IMG/VR virus record: IMGVR_UViG_3300020185_000097
Span: 1 to 43,025 of that record
Length of the DNA stretch: 43,025 nt
Reading direction: 5' to 3' (one strand)
DNA from: a virus
Shown: piece by piece, positions 25,968 through 32,401 of the stretch
Position numbering within the stretch: the stretch's first letter is position 1
Layout: each line of letters opens with the position of its first letter
Translations under genes and position numbers: made by a program
Notes under the pieces: generated by a model
What the model saw: the letters and a program-made list of their open reading frames with translations, nothing else
The model's database searches: none
What the model was told of the DNA's origin: nothing

Positions 25968-26533
25968 AACTTATTTTTTTGATCCTTTAAATATTCCATT
26001 ATCATACCTCCAACATACGCTTCACGTTCGCGCCAAAACTTGACCAGCTCATACGCTTCCTCATAGTGCTCTGCTTCAAATTCTATTTGAATGGCTTTCT
26101 TAACCCCATTGGTCATATCGGAAAGCTGCTCAGAAACGTCATCCTCGTCAAGAATTGAATAGTCTACGTCTGCTGGCTGTTGCCAAACATCCAATCCCCA
26201 CTCCTCAAGCTGAAAAGAATCCCACTCGTTTGCTAAAATATCCCAATCCCATTCTCCAAAGCCTACATTGTCTTTTACTATAAACTCCTTCTGTTGCTCT
26301 TTCGTTAATTGTTCAGCAATTATAATAGGAACTTCTTTTAATCCAGCTTCTTTGCAAGCCTTTAAACGCATATTACCACCAAGAACTACCATATCATTAT
26401 TGACAACAATAGGTCGCAATTCCAGCATCTGAGGAAATTCATTTATTGATTTGACCAGCTTCTTAAACTTGTCATCCTTTATAATTCTAGGATTTTTAGG
26501 ATTTGCCTTTAAAGTGTTAATCTTAACTTTCAT
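25964..26533 (-). CDS. ParB-like nuclease/partition-domain protein
   Basis: A 189-residue protein. Residues 1-95 are a ParB/sulfiredoxin-type domain: LKANPKNPR, RPIVVNNDMVVLGGNMRLKA and VPIIIAEQLTKEQQKEF. The remainder is an acidic linker (VDYSILDEDDVSEQL) and a conserved VKKAIQIEFEAEHYEEAYEL end. In phages such domains often precede or are fused to DNA methyltransferases; here no methyltransferase follows and a glycosyltransferase does instead. It may target the modification enzymes to DNA or act as a CTP-dependent DNA binder. Confidence 0.72.
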   Translation of the reverse strand: MKVKINTLKANPKNPRIIKDDKFKKLVKSINEFPQMLELRPIVVNNDMVVLGGNMRLKACKEAGLKEVPIIIAEQLTKEQQKEFIVKDNVGFGEWDWDILANEWDSFQLEEWGLDVWQQPADVDYSILDEDDVSEQLSDMTNGVKKAIQIEFEAEHYEEAYELVKFWREREAYVGGMIMEYLKDQKNKL

Positions 26534-26534
26534 A

Positions 26535-26999
26535 TTATATTTTTTTAAGTTCTAAATGCTTTATATCTGAATATCTTACTTTAGTTATTAAATCCTTTTT
26601 ACCCCACTTTTCTCTTGTGTAGAATTTTAAATACTCTTTCTTATCTGTTGTTTTTTCTTTAACGTTTGATTCTACAAATTTCAATAAATCTGCTCTATCA
26701 TAAATAGAGAAAGAATCAAGTTCAGATATGTGCATAGCAATGTACTTTGCATCTCCTCTTAACCAACCCTTATTTCCGTTCACGTTAGAATATTCCAGCC
26801 ATATAGTTTCTAAATGACGGTTTCCTTTTACGTCAACACCAAAACCATTAACGTAACAATCAATATGTTTATACCAATCATCTTCATTTGTTCCATCTCT
26901 AAATTTCAGACCTCTTGCAATAACCTTTTTCATAAATAGCGACTCAAACTTATCCCCATATACGGAACATCTATTTAGTCTACTTTTAGAAACCTCCAT
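26535..26999 (-). CDS. putative PD-(D/E)xK-fold nuclease
   Basis: A 154-residue protein. E19 (GDKFESLF), D47 (KHIDCYV) and D56-x-K58 (GVDVKGNR) are spaced as in the PD-(D/E)xK nuclease core, and WLEYSNVNGNKGWLRG provides the following strand, as in phage nucleases that act on virion or host DNA. It lies at the head of the modification block, so a nuclease that distinguishes modified phage DNA from unmodified host DNA is an attractive idea. The fold assignment is by motif only. Confidence 0.5.
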   Translation of the reverse strand: MEVSKSRLNRCSVYGDKFESLFMKKVIARGLKFRDGTNEDDWYKHIDCYVNGFGVDVKGNRHLETIWLEYSNVNGNKGWLRGDAKYIAMHISELDSFSIYDRADLLKFVESNVKEKTTDKKEYLKFYTREKWGKKDLITKVRYSDIKHLELKKI

Positions 27000-27016
27000 T
27001 TTTTAATCGTTATAAA
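26998..27016. repeat. 19-bp direct repeat, copy 1
   Basis: Identical to 27188-27206. On the minus strand it covers the end of a vestigial peptide (MVVIVFYND) that mirrors the real C terminus DIVLVVYND encoded at copy 2. The two copies flank the 48-residue ORF. Confidence 0.85.
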
Positions 27017-27034
27017 ATACTATAACTACCATTT

Positions 27035-27181
27035 CTATTTAATATCTGAAGGTTCTTTTATTCTATCAATCATAAATGACATTTTCAACATCCTTAAGAC
27101 GTTTATATGATTTAGCTTGTAAAGATCTCTAACTTGTTTTTTCAATTCCTTATTCTCTTTCTCTAGTTCTTTTTGGTTCAT
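27035..27181 (-). CDS. small coiled-coil peptide
   Basis: A 48-residue ORF (MNQKELEKENKELKKQVRDL ... MLKMSFMIDRIKE). The N-terminal half is a charged heptad coiled coil. It lies between two copies of a 19-bp direct repeat, suggesting it was inserted as a unit. It starts 12 nt after the stop of the 44-residue ORF. Function unknown. Confidence 0.5.
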   Translation of the reverse strand: MNQKELEKENKELKKQVRDLYKLNHINVLRMLKMSFMIDRIKEPSDIK

Positions 27182-27187
27182 GGCTTT

Positions 27188-27206
27188 ATTTTTTAATCGT
27201 TATAAA
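27188..27206. repeat. 19-bp direct repeat, copy 2
   Basis: Second copy of the repeat at 26998-27016. It contains the last codons and stop of the 44-residue ORF on the minus strand. Confidence 0.85.
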
Positions 27207-27327
27207 CTACCAGCACTATATCAAAAACACCAATATATAAAACGTGTTCAGTAAATTCTTCTTGATGATAGCTTCTATATCCAAACAGAAAGCCATTTAT
27301 TATTCCTACTAATAGTTCCCAATTCAT
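27193..27327 (-). CDS. tiny conserved phage protein
   Basis: A 44-residue ORF reading MNWELLVGIINGFLFGYRSY at the start and YIGVFDIVLVVYND at the end. I recall very similar tiny proteins (WELLxGIINGFLFGYR) in many Bacteroidetes phages; their function is unknown to me. The Gly/Phe/Leu/Ile content suggests membrane association. It overlaps the upstream gene by 4 nt (ATGA), which supports translation. Confidence 0.62.
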   Translation of the reverse strand: MNWELLVGIINGFLFGYRSYHQEEFTEHVLYIGVFDIVLVVYND

Positions 27328-27506
27328 TGTGCTGCTTTTATTACTTCCTTATAAAACTTAGGGTCAATCTCTCTTATCCATCGATCGGTGCGAGAATAGT
27401 TTTTAGCAAAAGCAGTCTTAGAATATTTAGGCTTGTTGGCTACTAAGTAAACTTGTGTCTTAATTGCTCTGTCTAGTAGGTGCTTTGTCAGTTGTTCTGG
27501 TGTCAT
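27324..27506 (-). CDS. small conserved basic protein
   Basis: A 60-residue protein (LTKHLLDRAIKTQVYLVANK ... YSRTDRWIREIDPKFYKEV). It is helical and basic, with no membrane segment. It overlaps both neighbours by 4 nt in a tightly coupled small-gene cluster downstream of the sigma factor. Possibly DNA-binding; no family is assigned. Confidence 0.55.
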   Translation of the reverse strand: MTPEQLTKHLLDRAIKTQVYLVANKPKYSKTAFAKNYSRTDRWIREIDPKFYKEVIKAAQ

Positions 27507-27940
27507 TGTTCTTCGTATGTTGAATAAGTTAGTTCAATGTCAGCGCGCCAGTTATCCCATTGCTTGGGTGAGCAAGTACACGGCTCGTGATATTTATGTC
27601 CGTATATCTCTGAATGAATCTTGGCGATTGCTGGGTATGTCTTTGTGATATACTCGTTTTTTTCATACTTCTTGATGTCTTTTACGCTTGTCCAAAGATC
27701 ATGATGTTCTTTCGACATACATTCTACTGGCTTATGGCGGCCGTTCATTGAGAATAAGACGTTGAGTTTCTCTTTGCGTGCATCACAACCGCAATCTATA
27801 CCTGTGAGTTTGCTAAATAATTCAACAGCTTTTTTTATTCCTGTGGCTTCCGTAATGTTTTCAACTACATCACCAAGTCCTTTTGGTTTAGGCTTGCGGC
27901 CTCTTTTCTTCGGCAGCGGCTTTGATTCTTTCTTTAGCAT
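27503..27940 (-). CDS. conserved protein coupled to the sigma factor gene, metal-site candidate
   Basis: A 145-residue protein. Residues 10-20 (KKRGRKPKPKG) resemble an AT-hook. About 45-60 reads LTGIDCGCDARKEKLN, and near the C terminus is HEPCTCSPKQWDNW, together giving a possible four-Cys metal site. It overlaps the sigma-factor gene by 53 nt. The pairing next to a sigma factor and the AT-hook-like basic patch suggest a transcription cofactor. I recognise the family as recurrent in Bacteroidetes phages but know no function. Confidence 0.55.
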   Translation of the reverse strand: MLKKESKPLPKKRGRKPKPKGLGDVVENITEATGIKKAVELFSKLTGIDCGCDARKEKLNVLFSMNGRHKPVECMSKEHHDLWTSVKDIKKYEKNEYITKTYPAIAKIHSEIYGHKYHEPCTCSPKQWDNWRADIELTYSTYEEQ

Positions 27941-28397
27941 TTTTTATAGTGTTATGTATTGATGAAAGGCTTATAGTGCTATCTCTGGCCATCTCCCTTT
28001 GCCCAATACCATGTTTGTAAACGTATTCAAAAAGCGTGCGATCATACCAATACCAATCTTTCATCTCTTCTAACACAATAGAGTTTAGTTCATCTATTGT
28101 TTCATCAAATGGTTCATCGGCTATTTCTAGAGTTTCGTAATCAATATTCGTATCAATTAACTCTTGAGATTTCTTTTGGGCGCGGTTAAAGTCGTAAACT
28201 AAATTACGGAGCGTTATGTAAACAAAGCTCTTATTAATTTCATCACCGTACATAACTTTTTCAACGCTGTCAATGTATTTGTGCAGTCTTAAATACATTT
28301 CTTGAACTATATCTTCGCTGAAGTTACCGCAACCTAAAGACTTAGCCATTGCTATCCATTCTTTGTGTTTTGTAGTCGCGAGTTCCAGTATGTTCAC
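27888..28397 (-). CDS. phage-encoded RNA polymerase sigma factor
   Basis: A 169-residue sigma-70-like protein. Region 2 is about 25-75 (FSEDIVQEMYLRLHKYIDS ... ITLRNLVYDFNR). Region 4 is about 120-162, with an HTH in REMARDSTISLSSIHNTIKN followed by a basic helix. Regions 1.1 and 3 are absent, as in small ECF-type or phage sigma factors. It starts at GTG 28397, about 10 nt after a TAnnTTTG -7 element (28403-28410), so the message is nearly leaderless. It is a good candidate to read the repeated late promoters in front of structural genes. The C terminus overlaps the next gene. Confidence 0.8.
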   Translation of the reverse strand: MNILELATTKHKEWIAMAKSLGCGNFSEDIVQEMYLRLHKYIDSVEKVMYGDEINKSFVYITLRNLVYDFNRAQKKSQELIDTNIDYETLEIADEPFDETIDELNSIVLEEMKDWYWYDRTLFEYVYKHGIGQREMARDSTISLSSIHNTIKNAKERIKAAAEEKRPQA

Positions 28398-28402
28398 AAA
28401 TA

Positions 28403-28410
28403 CAAAGCTA
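28403..28410 (-). promoter_or_regulatory. possible -7 element of a host-type promoter (sigma gene)
   Basis: The minus strand reads TAGCTTTG, a match to TAnnTTTG. No TTG is found at the expected -33 spacing, so the promoter is incomplete on sequence alone. Confidence 0.35.
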
Positions 28411-28419
28411 TATAATTAT

Positions 28420-28563
28420 TTAATCATTCTGACTGTCTGCTAATTTTTGAAATAAAAAAGGTATGAAATAGTACATCAACACTACTATCATTAACGCTGT
28501 AATCATACCACCAACAAAGAATCCTCGCGCTTCTGCAACTGTAAATAATATTTCATATTTCAT
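28420..28563 (-). CDS. small single-pass membrane protein
   Basis: A 47-residue ORF. Residues 15-40 form one transmembrane helix (FFVGGMITALMIVVLMYYFI), with a short charged tail LADSQND. It starts one nucleotide after the stop of the 111-residue gene, and its end overlaps the region holding the sigma-factor -7 element. Early small membrane proteins of phages often alter the host envelope or block superinfection; that role is speculation here. Confidence 0.55.
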   Translation of the reverse strand: MKYEILFTVAEARGFFVGGMITALMIVVLMYYFIPFLFQKLADSQND

Positions 28564-28564
28564 A

Positions 28565-28900
28565 TTAAAAAGGTGTTTCGTTAAACTGTTTACTTATTAA
28601 AGGCTTGGTCATATATTCAGCCTCGTTAAATGGTTCGTTAGGTTTAGTGTCCAATGATTCTAAATGCTCTTCAAAATCATCTTCAACAGTTCCTAGTTTG
28701 CTAATCGAATGTTCTAGCGATCTTATCTCGCCTAACATCTTAAGATTCCTTTCGCGCATCTGACGAATTACAACCTCAACTTTATTGAAGTACTCAACAA
28801 ACTCATGGTCTGGCTTTTTCGTTAGCGTTTCATTACGCATGATCGTTATCATTGTGAGTGCGTTAGTAGCCTCATCCATTATATCTAAACTTTCGGCCAT
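28565..28900 (-). CDS. unknown replication-block protein
   Basis: A 111-residue, acidic, helical protein (LDIMDEATNALTMITIMRNE, then FVEYFNKVEVVIRQMRERNL) with a probable coiled coil from about 40 to 80. It overlaps the ATPase gene by 16 nt, which suggests joint expression and perhaps a partner of the helicase-like ATPase, such as a loader or regulator. No family is recognised. Confidence 0.5.
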   Translation of the reverse strand: MAESLDIMDEATNALTMITIMRNETLTKKPDHEFVEYFNKVEVVIRQMRERNLKMLGEIRSLEHSISKLGTVEDDFEEHLESLDTKPNEPFNEAEYMTKPLISKQFNETPF

Positions 28901-29907
28901 AGTATTCCTTTTTTAGTTTCGTTTAACAAGTCTAGTGAATAATATCTATTCAGATTTCTATCAAAAAACATTCTACACTTACCCGTCTTGCCACTTCCTT
29001 TTGGCTTAGACTTCTGAACAATCACCTCTCGCACGTTATTATAATTTTCTACGCTGTGTTTCATTTCAATATCTCCTGATTGCGCGCCCATCGTTTGATG
29101 CGTTTTATGAGGATTGTAAACTAAAATTATTTGATAGCCTTTACGATCGAACTGCTGGCCATAAGCAAGCTCCTCTTTCTTTGTTGGTGGAGTCCAAAAG
29201 AATAGTTCATTGTCATTATCCTTAGACGTTATTTCACGCTTATCCTTAACGTGGTTCGTTAGTATCGTGCAGTAGGATTTCTTCTTTGTCCATGCGATTA
29301 GCACGTTAAGCTCTTCTTTAACTGCATTCATAATATTTGACCAATCGATATCTAGTTCATTAAACGGATCAATACACACACCATCAAACTTCTTGCCTAG
29401 TCGATTCTCTTCTTCGCCTACTTGCTCAAAAAAGTTCTTTAAATTAAGGTTTAAGTTCTCAAAGTTCTCCGTCCAATTCTCCATCGGATCAAGTATCCTA
29501 AAATACTTATTGATCCAGTTTATGCAGTTGTTAAATGTATCGTTTGACATTGGTAAGTGGTTTGGGTCGGCTTCTTCAGAAGGAGATAAAATGTCAACAA
29601 TCTGGCCTTTACTTACCTTTTCTATAAGTTGCTCAATGATCTCATCTCTATCGCCCATCTCTGGTGACATCACTATCCAAACCCATTTATGCATAAGCGA
29701 GGCATTTATCATGATGTCTAAAATTAATTCAGTCTTTCCAACTCCTCCTTCTCCAGCTATAACAATTGGATAACCTTTTTTTAGTGAAGCAAGTTCATTT
29801 AGGTTAGGCCAAGCAAAGTCTAAACCTCTTCTCCTGTTTGATAGCCTTCTCTTTTCAATAGCTGACTTTCGTTCTAGTGGTGCTGTTGTTAGTTTTTTAG
29901 TAACCAT
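28885..29907 (-). CDS. RecA/DnaB-fold ATPase, replicative helicase-like
   Basis: A 340-residue protein with Walker A GEGGVGKT at residues 52-59, VWIVMSPEMGDRDEIIEQL after the next strand, a Walker B-like FDGVCIDPFNE near residue 175, and YCTILTNHVKD as the following strand with a sensor-like Asn-His. The fold is that of DnaB/RadA-type RecA ATPases lacking an N-terminal DnaB domain. It overlaps the DUF6291-type initiator gene by 11 nt, forming an initiator-helicase pair as in small phages. It acts on phage DNA in the cytoplasm. Confidence 0.7.
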   Translation of the reverse strand: MVTKKLTTAPLERKSAIEKRRLSNRRRGLDFAWPNLNELASLKKGYPIVIAGEGGVGKTELILDIMINASLMHKWVWIVMSPEMGDRDEIIEQLIEKVSKGQIVDILSPSEEADPNHLPMSNDTFNNCINWINKYFRILDPMENWTENFENLNLNLKNFFEQVGEEENRLGKKFDGVCIDPFNELDIDWSNIMNAVKEELNVLIAWTKKKSYCTILTNHVKDKREITSKDNDNELFFWTPPTKKEELAYGQQFDRKGYQIILVYNPHKTHQTMGAQSGDIEMKHSVENYNNVREVIVQKSKPKGSGKTGKCRMFFDRNLNRYYSLDLLNETKKGILWPKV

Positions 29908-30526
29908 AATTTGGTGCTTTAATTTTTTTATGTTCTGTTGTTTTATCCTTTAACCATTCAGCATTAAAACCACTCCAAGACATTTCAACGCATTTAGTTA
30001 TTACTTCATTTGCTGATAAGGTAGTTTTTTCTATTTGGTTTTTAAGTGAGTTAAAAGCTGTTTCGGTATTTACAGCCTTCTTTGTTTTCCTGACCTTCAT
30101 GTATTCAGTTGCAATCTTATTATCTACCTCTAAAGCACATAAAGACTTTTTAAAAGAAAAGGCGACTGTATTATTAATAACATTCTCATTATCATTTACA
30201 TTCTCATTATCATTTACAGCCATTTTTGCCATAGCGTTTATGCGTTTGCCATCATTTGCTATGTTTTGCCATCTGGCATCAGCTCCTCTTTTACCAGCTT
30301 CAGACCTGTTTTCCTTAGTTTTTTCAAACTTTTTCAAATCTCTTTTAAGCTGTTGCTTTATAGGTTCAAATACAAGGTTGATTATTTGATCATCTATTGA
30401 CGGGTTTTCGTCATTGACATACCTATAAATATGTTTAAGTAATTTACCAGCTTGATCGTCAGTCAGTAAATCAATCGTTGTCTTTTGATCGGCGTAAAGA
30501 ATAAATGATTTCTTGTCTTTTGCCAT
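29897..30526 (-). CDS. replication initiator-like protein, DUF6291-type N-terminal domain
   Basis: A 209-residue protein. Residues 5-85 (SFILYADQKTTIDLLTDDQA ... KHIYRYVNDENP ... FEPIKQQLKRDLKKFE) match the DUF6291 domain found in Bacteroidetes mobile-element replication proteins. RSEAGKRGADARWQN follows, then a short Asn/Asp/Glu repeat (VNDNENVNDNENV), then a C-terminal helical domain. It is followed by the helicase-like ATPase. A role in origin binding or helicase loading is inferred from gene order. Its leader contains a terminator-like structured RNA (30541-30630). Confidence 0.62.
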   Translation of the reverse strand: MAKDKKSFILYADQKTTIDLLTDDQAGKLLKHIYRYVNDENPSIDDQIINLVFEPIKQQLKRDLKKFEKTKENRSEAGKRGADARWQNIANDGKRINAMAKMAVNDNENVNDNENVINNTVAFSFKKSLCALEVDNKIATEYMKVRKTKKAVNTETAFNSLKNQIEKTTLSANEVITKCVEMSWSGFNAEWLKDKTTEHKKIKAPNYGY

Positions 30527-30540
30527 TAAAAATTAGTTAT

Positions 30541-30630
30541 AAAAAAACCCCTGTACCGATAGCCACGACCAAGAGGCGTTTCGAGTACAGAGGTTTAAAA
30601 TGTATATTCTTGTCATTTGGTCGTAATTTA
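30541..30630 (-). ncRNA. structured short RNA or attenuator ending in an intrinsic terminator
   Basis: Downstream of a TTG-N20-TATCTTTG promoter, about 90 nt of minus-strand RNA would end in a 12-bp stem with one mismatch (30585-30596 with 30545-30556), extended by CGA/UCG and GCC/GGC helices, followed by seven U (30547-30541). The apical loop UCUUGGUCGU (30574-30565) contains UUGGUCGU, complementary over 8 nt to ACGACCAA at 30624-30617 near the RNA 5' end. This allows a pseudoknot. It could be a free small RNA or control entry into the replication genes downstream. Confidence 0.6.
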
Positions 30631-30635
30631 AAAAG

Positions 30636-30666
30636 CAAAGATAAATTTATTTTAGATACCAGTCAA
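30636..30666 (-). promoter_or_regulatory. host-type promoter upstream of the structured RNA
   Basis: Minus strand: TTG at 30666-30664, a 20-nt spacer, TATCTTTG at 30643-30636, which fits the Bacteroidetes sigma-A consensus. It overlaps the last codons and stop of the VRR-NUC gene. The predicted start is near 30629. Confidence 0.6.
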
Positions 30667-31048
30667 TTATTTCTTTTGCTTCATCGAATCCAGTAGCGAA
30701 TGTCGCATAGTAACCAGCATCTCTTAGTCGTTTATGAACTTCGTTTTGATTCTCGGTGTGTTCATTCTTGCGAAGCTCACCATCTTTTTTAAACAATACA
30801 TATCCATCAGGTTTTAATTCAAGCATCAATGCACCATATTCTATTAAATTAGTTGCTTCGTGATCTATCTTAGTCTGAAATATTATTAGATCAGGCCAGC
30901 CTCTTGATGGATTCTGATTTCTTTTAAGGTTCTTAGCTTGCCCCATCGTCAATTTGATTCCCGATGGTGACACCATAAACATAGTCGATGCATATTGTAG
31001 TCTTAGATAGTCGCAAACAGCGTTCTGAAGCTGTTGTTCTGGCTTCAT
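30647..31048 (-). CDS. VRR-NUC domain nuclease
   Basis: A 133-residue protein with the full VRR-NUC core: an N-terminal EQQLQNAVCDYLRLQY helix, RGWPDLIIF (D53), LMLELKPDG (E77, K79), and NEVHKRLRDAGYYATFATGF. This is a PD-(D/E)xK-superfamily nuclease often found in phages, where it may act as a structure-specific (Holliday junction or flap) nuclease. The whole-domain length is typical. It overlaps its upstream neighbour by 4 nt in the replication block. Confidence 0.82.
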   Translation of the reverse strand: MKPEQQLQNAVCDYLRLQYASTMFMVSPSGIKLTMGQAKNLKRNQNPSRGWPDLIIFQTKIDHEATNLIEYGALMLELKPDGYVLFKKDGELRKNEHTENQNEVHKRLRDAGYYATFATGFDEAKEIIDWYLK

Positions 31049-31296
31049 ACTTCGTTTGCTTTTCTGATTTCGTGAACAGCGTTCTCTATGATCTCGGTAA
31101 CGGCCTCTAGTTTTTGAGGATCGCTATGTTTTTCAACAAGTTTCACCATCCTATCACCTTCCTTCTGCCATCGGTTAAATATCATCTTAGCCTCGTATTT
31201 CGTGCGACCAATTAGCATTGACATCTGTTGAACCGTTGCTCTAAATAGTGCTATTAAAATCACCCATTCGATATATGATTTATCTTCTTTATTCAT
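31045..31296 (-). CDS. small helical protein of the replication block
   Basis: An 83-residue protein (YIEWVILIALFRATVQQMSM ... IGRTKYEAKMIFNRWQKEGD). The middle could be a compact helix-turn-helix (VQQMSMLIGRTKYEAKMIFN), with a charged C-terminal helix. It overlaps both neighbours by 4 nt. A DNA-binding accessory role is plausible but unproven. Confidence 0.5.
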   Translation of the reverse strand: MNKEDKSYIEWVILIALFRATVQQMSMLIGRTKYEAKMIFNRWQKEGDRMVKLVEKHSDPQKLEAVTEIIENAVHEIRKANEV

Positions 31297-31718
31297 AAGT
31301 GTAATTTATTTTTTTCGTGTCCGTAAATGTAACCTGCCTGTTTAGCTTCTTGTTCTATATCAACCCACAACCATTTTTTGCCATCTTTTCCATAGTGCAA
31401 TTCATTTGTACTAAAAGGTTTTTCAACGTGTGGTATATACACCTGTTTTGCAAATCCTCTATGGCGATAAACTGACAATTCCTTGTATTGACTTGGCATT
31501 GCTTTAACATAAAGACTAACAGCTCGCTGAGTTCCATACTTAATCTCGCCATTAACTTTTACCCAACCCCTGTCCATCATTGAACTAATTGCTGTGCTGA
31601 CTTGTTTTAAGGTTAAATCTGTTCCGTCTTGAATATCAATAATAGACTTTGGATTTCCATTAAGTCTTTTATAAACTTTTTGCTGAATAGTTTCATCTTT
31701 ATTTGGATCTACTTTCAT
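31293..31718 (-). CDS. winged-helix-like DNA-binding protein
   Basis: A 141-residue protein. Residues about 10-55 form a winged helix (IIDIQDGTDLTLKQVSTAIS then MMDRGWVKVNG). The C-terminal half has aromatic motifs (KKWLWVDIEQEAKQAGY). Genes like this in phage replication blocks act as transcriptional or replication regulators. It overlaps adjacent genes by 4 nt on both sides. Confidence 0.52.
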   Translation of the reverse strand: MKVDPNKDETIQQKVYKRLNGNPKSIIDIQDGTDLTLKQVSTAISSMMDRGWVKVNGEIKYGTQRAVSLYVKAMPSQYKELSVYRHRGFAKQVYIPHVEKPFSTNELHYGKDGKKWLWVDIEQEAKQAGYIYGHEKNKLHL

Positions 31719-31999
31719 AATCCGCAGATGTTTTTAACGTGCTTAGATGTTTGAAACTGGCTAGGAAGGTGTGAGCCATGCGTTACTTGGTTAGGCATCG
31801 TTTCGTACAGCCAACAGATTAAATGGTGCGCTTCTTCTTCGCTAGGTGATTGAGCAATCATTATTCTAATACCTCTTAAAGTATCATCGTCAAGCCTCAT
31901 ATCATTTAACAAGTCGGCTATCGCCCATTGCTGCTCTTGCGTCATAGCAGATGGAGAACTTTGCTCCACCTGCTGCCAAAATTGTTCGAAATCCTGCAT
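31715..31999 (-). CDS. conserved protein of the replication block
   Basis: I place the start at ATG 31999 (MQDFEQFWQQVEQSSPSAMT), 94 residues, because the longer frame to 32059 only adds sequence overlapping the upstream gene. It is a helical protein with MTQEQQWAIADLLNDMRLDD and HHLICWLYETMPN. The start lies just after the upstream stop at 32004. Function unknown; possibly a helicase-loader or recombination accessory. Confidence 0.5.
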   Translation of the reverse strand: MQDFEQFWQQVEQSSPSAMTQEQQWAIADLLNDMRLDDDTLRGIRIMIAQSPSEEEAHHLICWLYETMPNQVTHGSHLPSQFQTSKHVKNICGL

Positions 32000-32003
32000 C
32001 TTA

Positions 32004-32384
32004 TTACTTTTTAAAATCATCAGATTCATCCTCCGAATATAGATACCCATGTGCATCAATAGCGATTAGTATTGCTCTGGCCTTCGCGCGCTTCTCAGCC
32101 ATTTCTAGGTAATACTTCTGAGCGTTCTTTACGTTTGACTTTTCCGCAGATCCAAATGAAATAGATAGAACTTCATCGTCAAAACTAGACACAGTGCATT
32201 TTACCGCGCAATAATCTGGATCGCAATTGATAACATCAAAGCTGTATTTGAATTTCTCAGCAGATGCAATCTTTTGAATGCCTGTCTTGGTGATGATAGC
32301 AGTTCCATGCAAAGCAAAAATGTCTTCATCTTTGCTTAGATTGTATTTCTCAAACGTGCTTCTTAAAAAATCTTTCTTGTTCAT
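32004..32384 (-). CDS. phage recombination-type protein (single-strand annealing candidate)
   Basis: A 126-residue protein with ALHGTAIITKTGIQKIASAE, a central beta strand set, and a conserved end AEKRAKARAILIAIDAHGYL followed by an acidic SEDESDDFKK tail. The 'AEKRAxxRAxL ... YSEDExDDF' ending is one I recall from many Bacteroidetes phages next to an SSB-like protein, and it resembles the end of small Erf/Sak annealing proteins. The partner gene upstream encodes the SSB-like protein. Annealing activity is inferred, not proven. Confidence 0.48.
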   Translation of the reverse strand: MNKKDFLRSTFEKYNLSKDEDIFALHGTAIITKTGIQKIASAEKFKYSFDVINCDPDYCAVKCTVSSFDDEVLSISFGSAEKSNVKNAQKYYLEMAEKRAKARAILIAIDAHGYLYSEDESDDFKK

Positions 32385-32401
32385 ATTGTTTGTTTTTTAG
32401 A

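Noticed and set aside
29393-29773. 126-codon plus-strand frame inside the ATPase gene
   Set aside because: It lies wholly opposite the Walker A-containing gene; hydrophobic stretches arise from the reverse complement of charged codons.
30545-30596. Possible tRNA in the hairpin-rich region (a TTTCGA-like loop is visible on the plus strand)
   Set aside because: No cloverleaf of about 76 nt with an anticodon arm can be drawn, and the stem plus U7 on the minus strand is better explained as a terminator.
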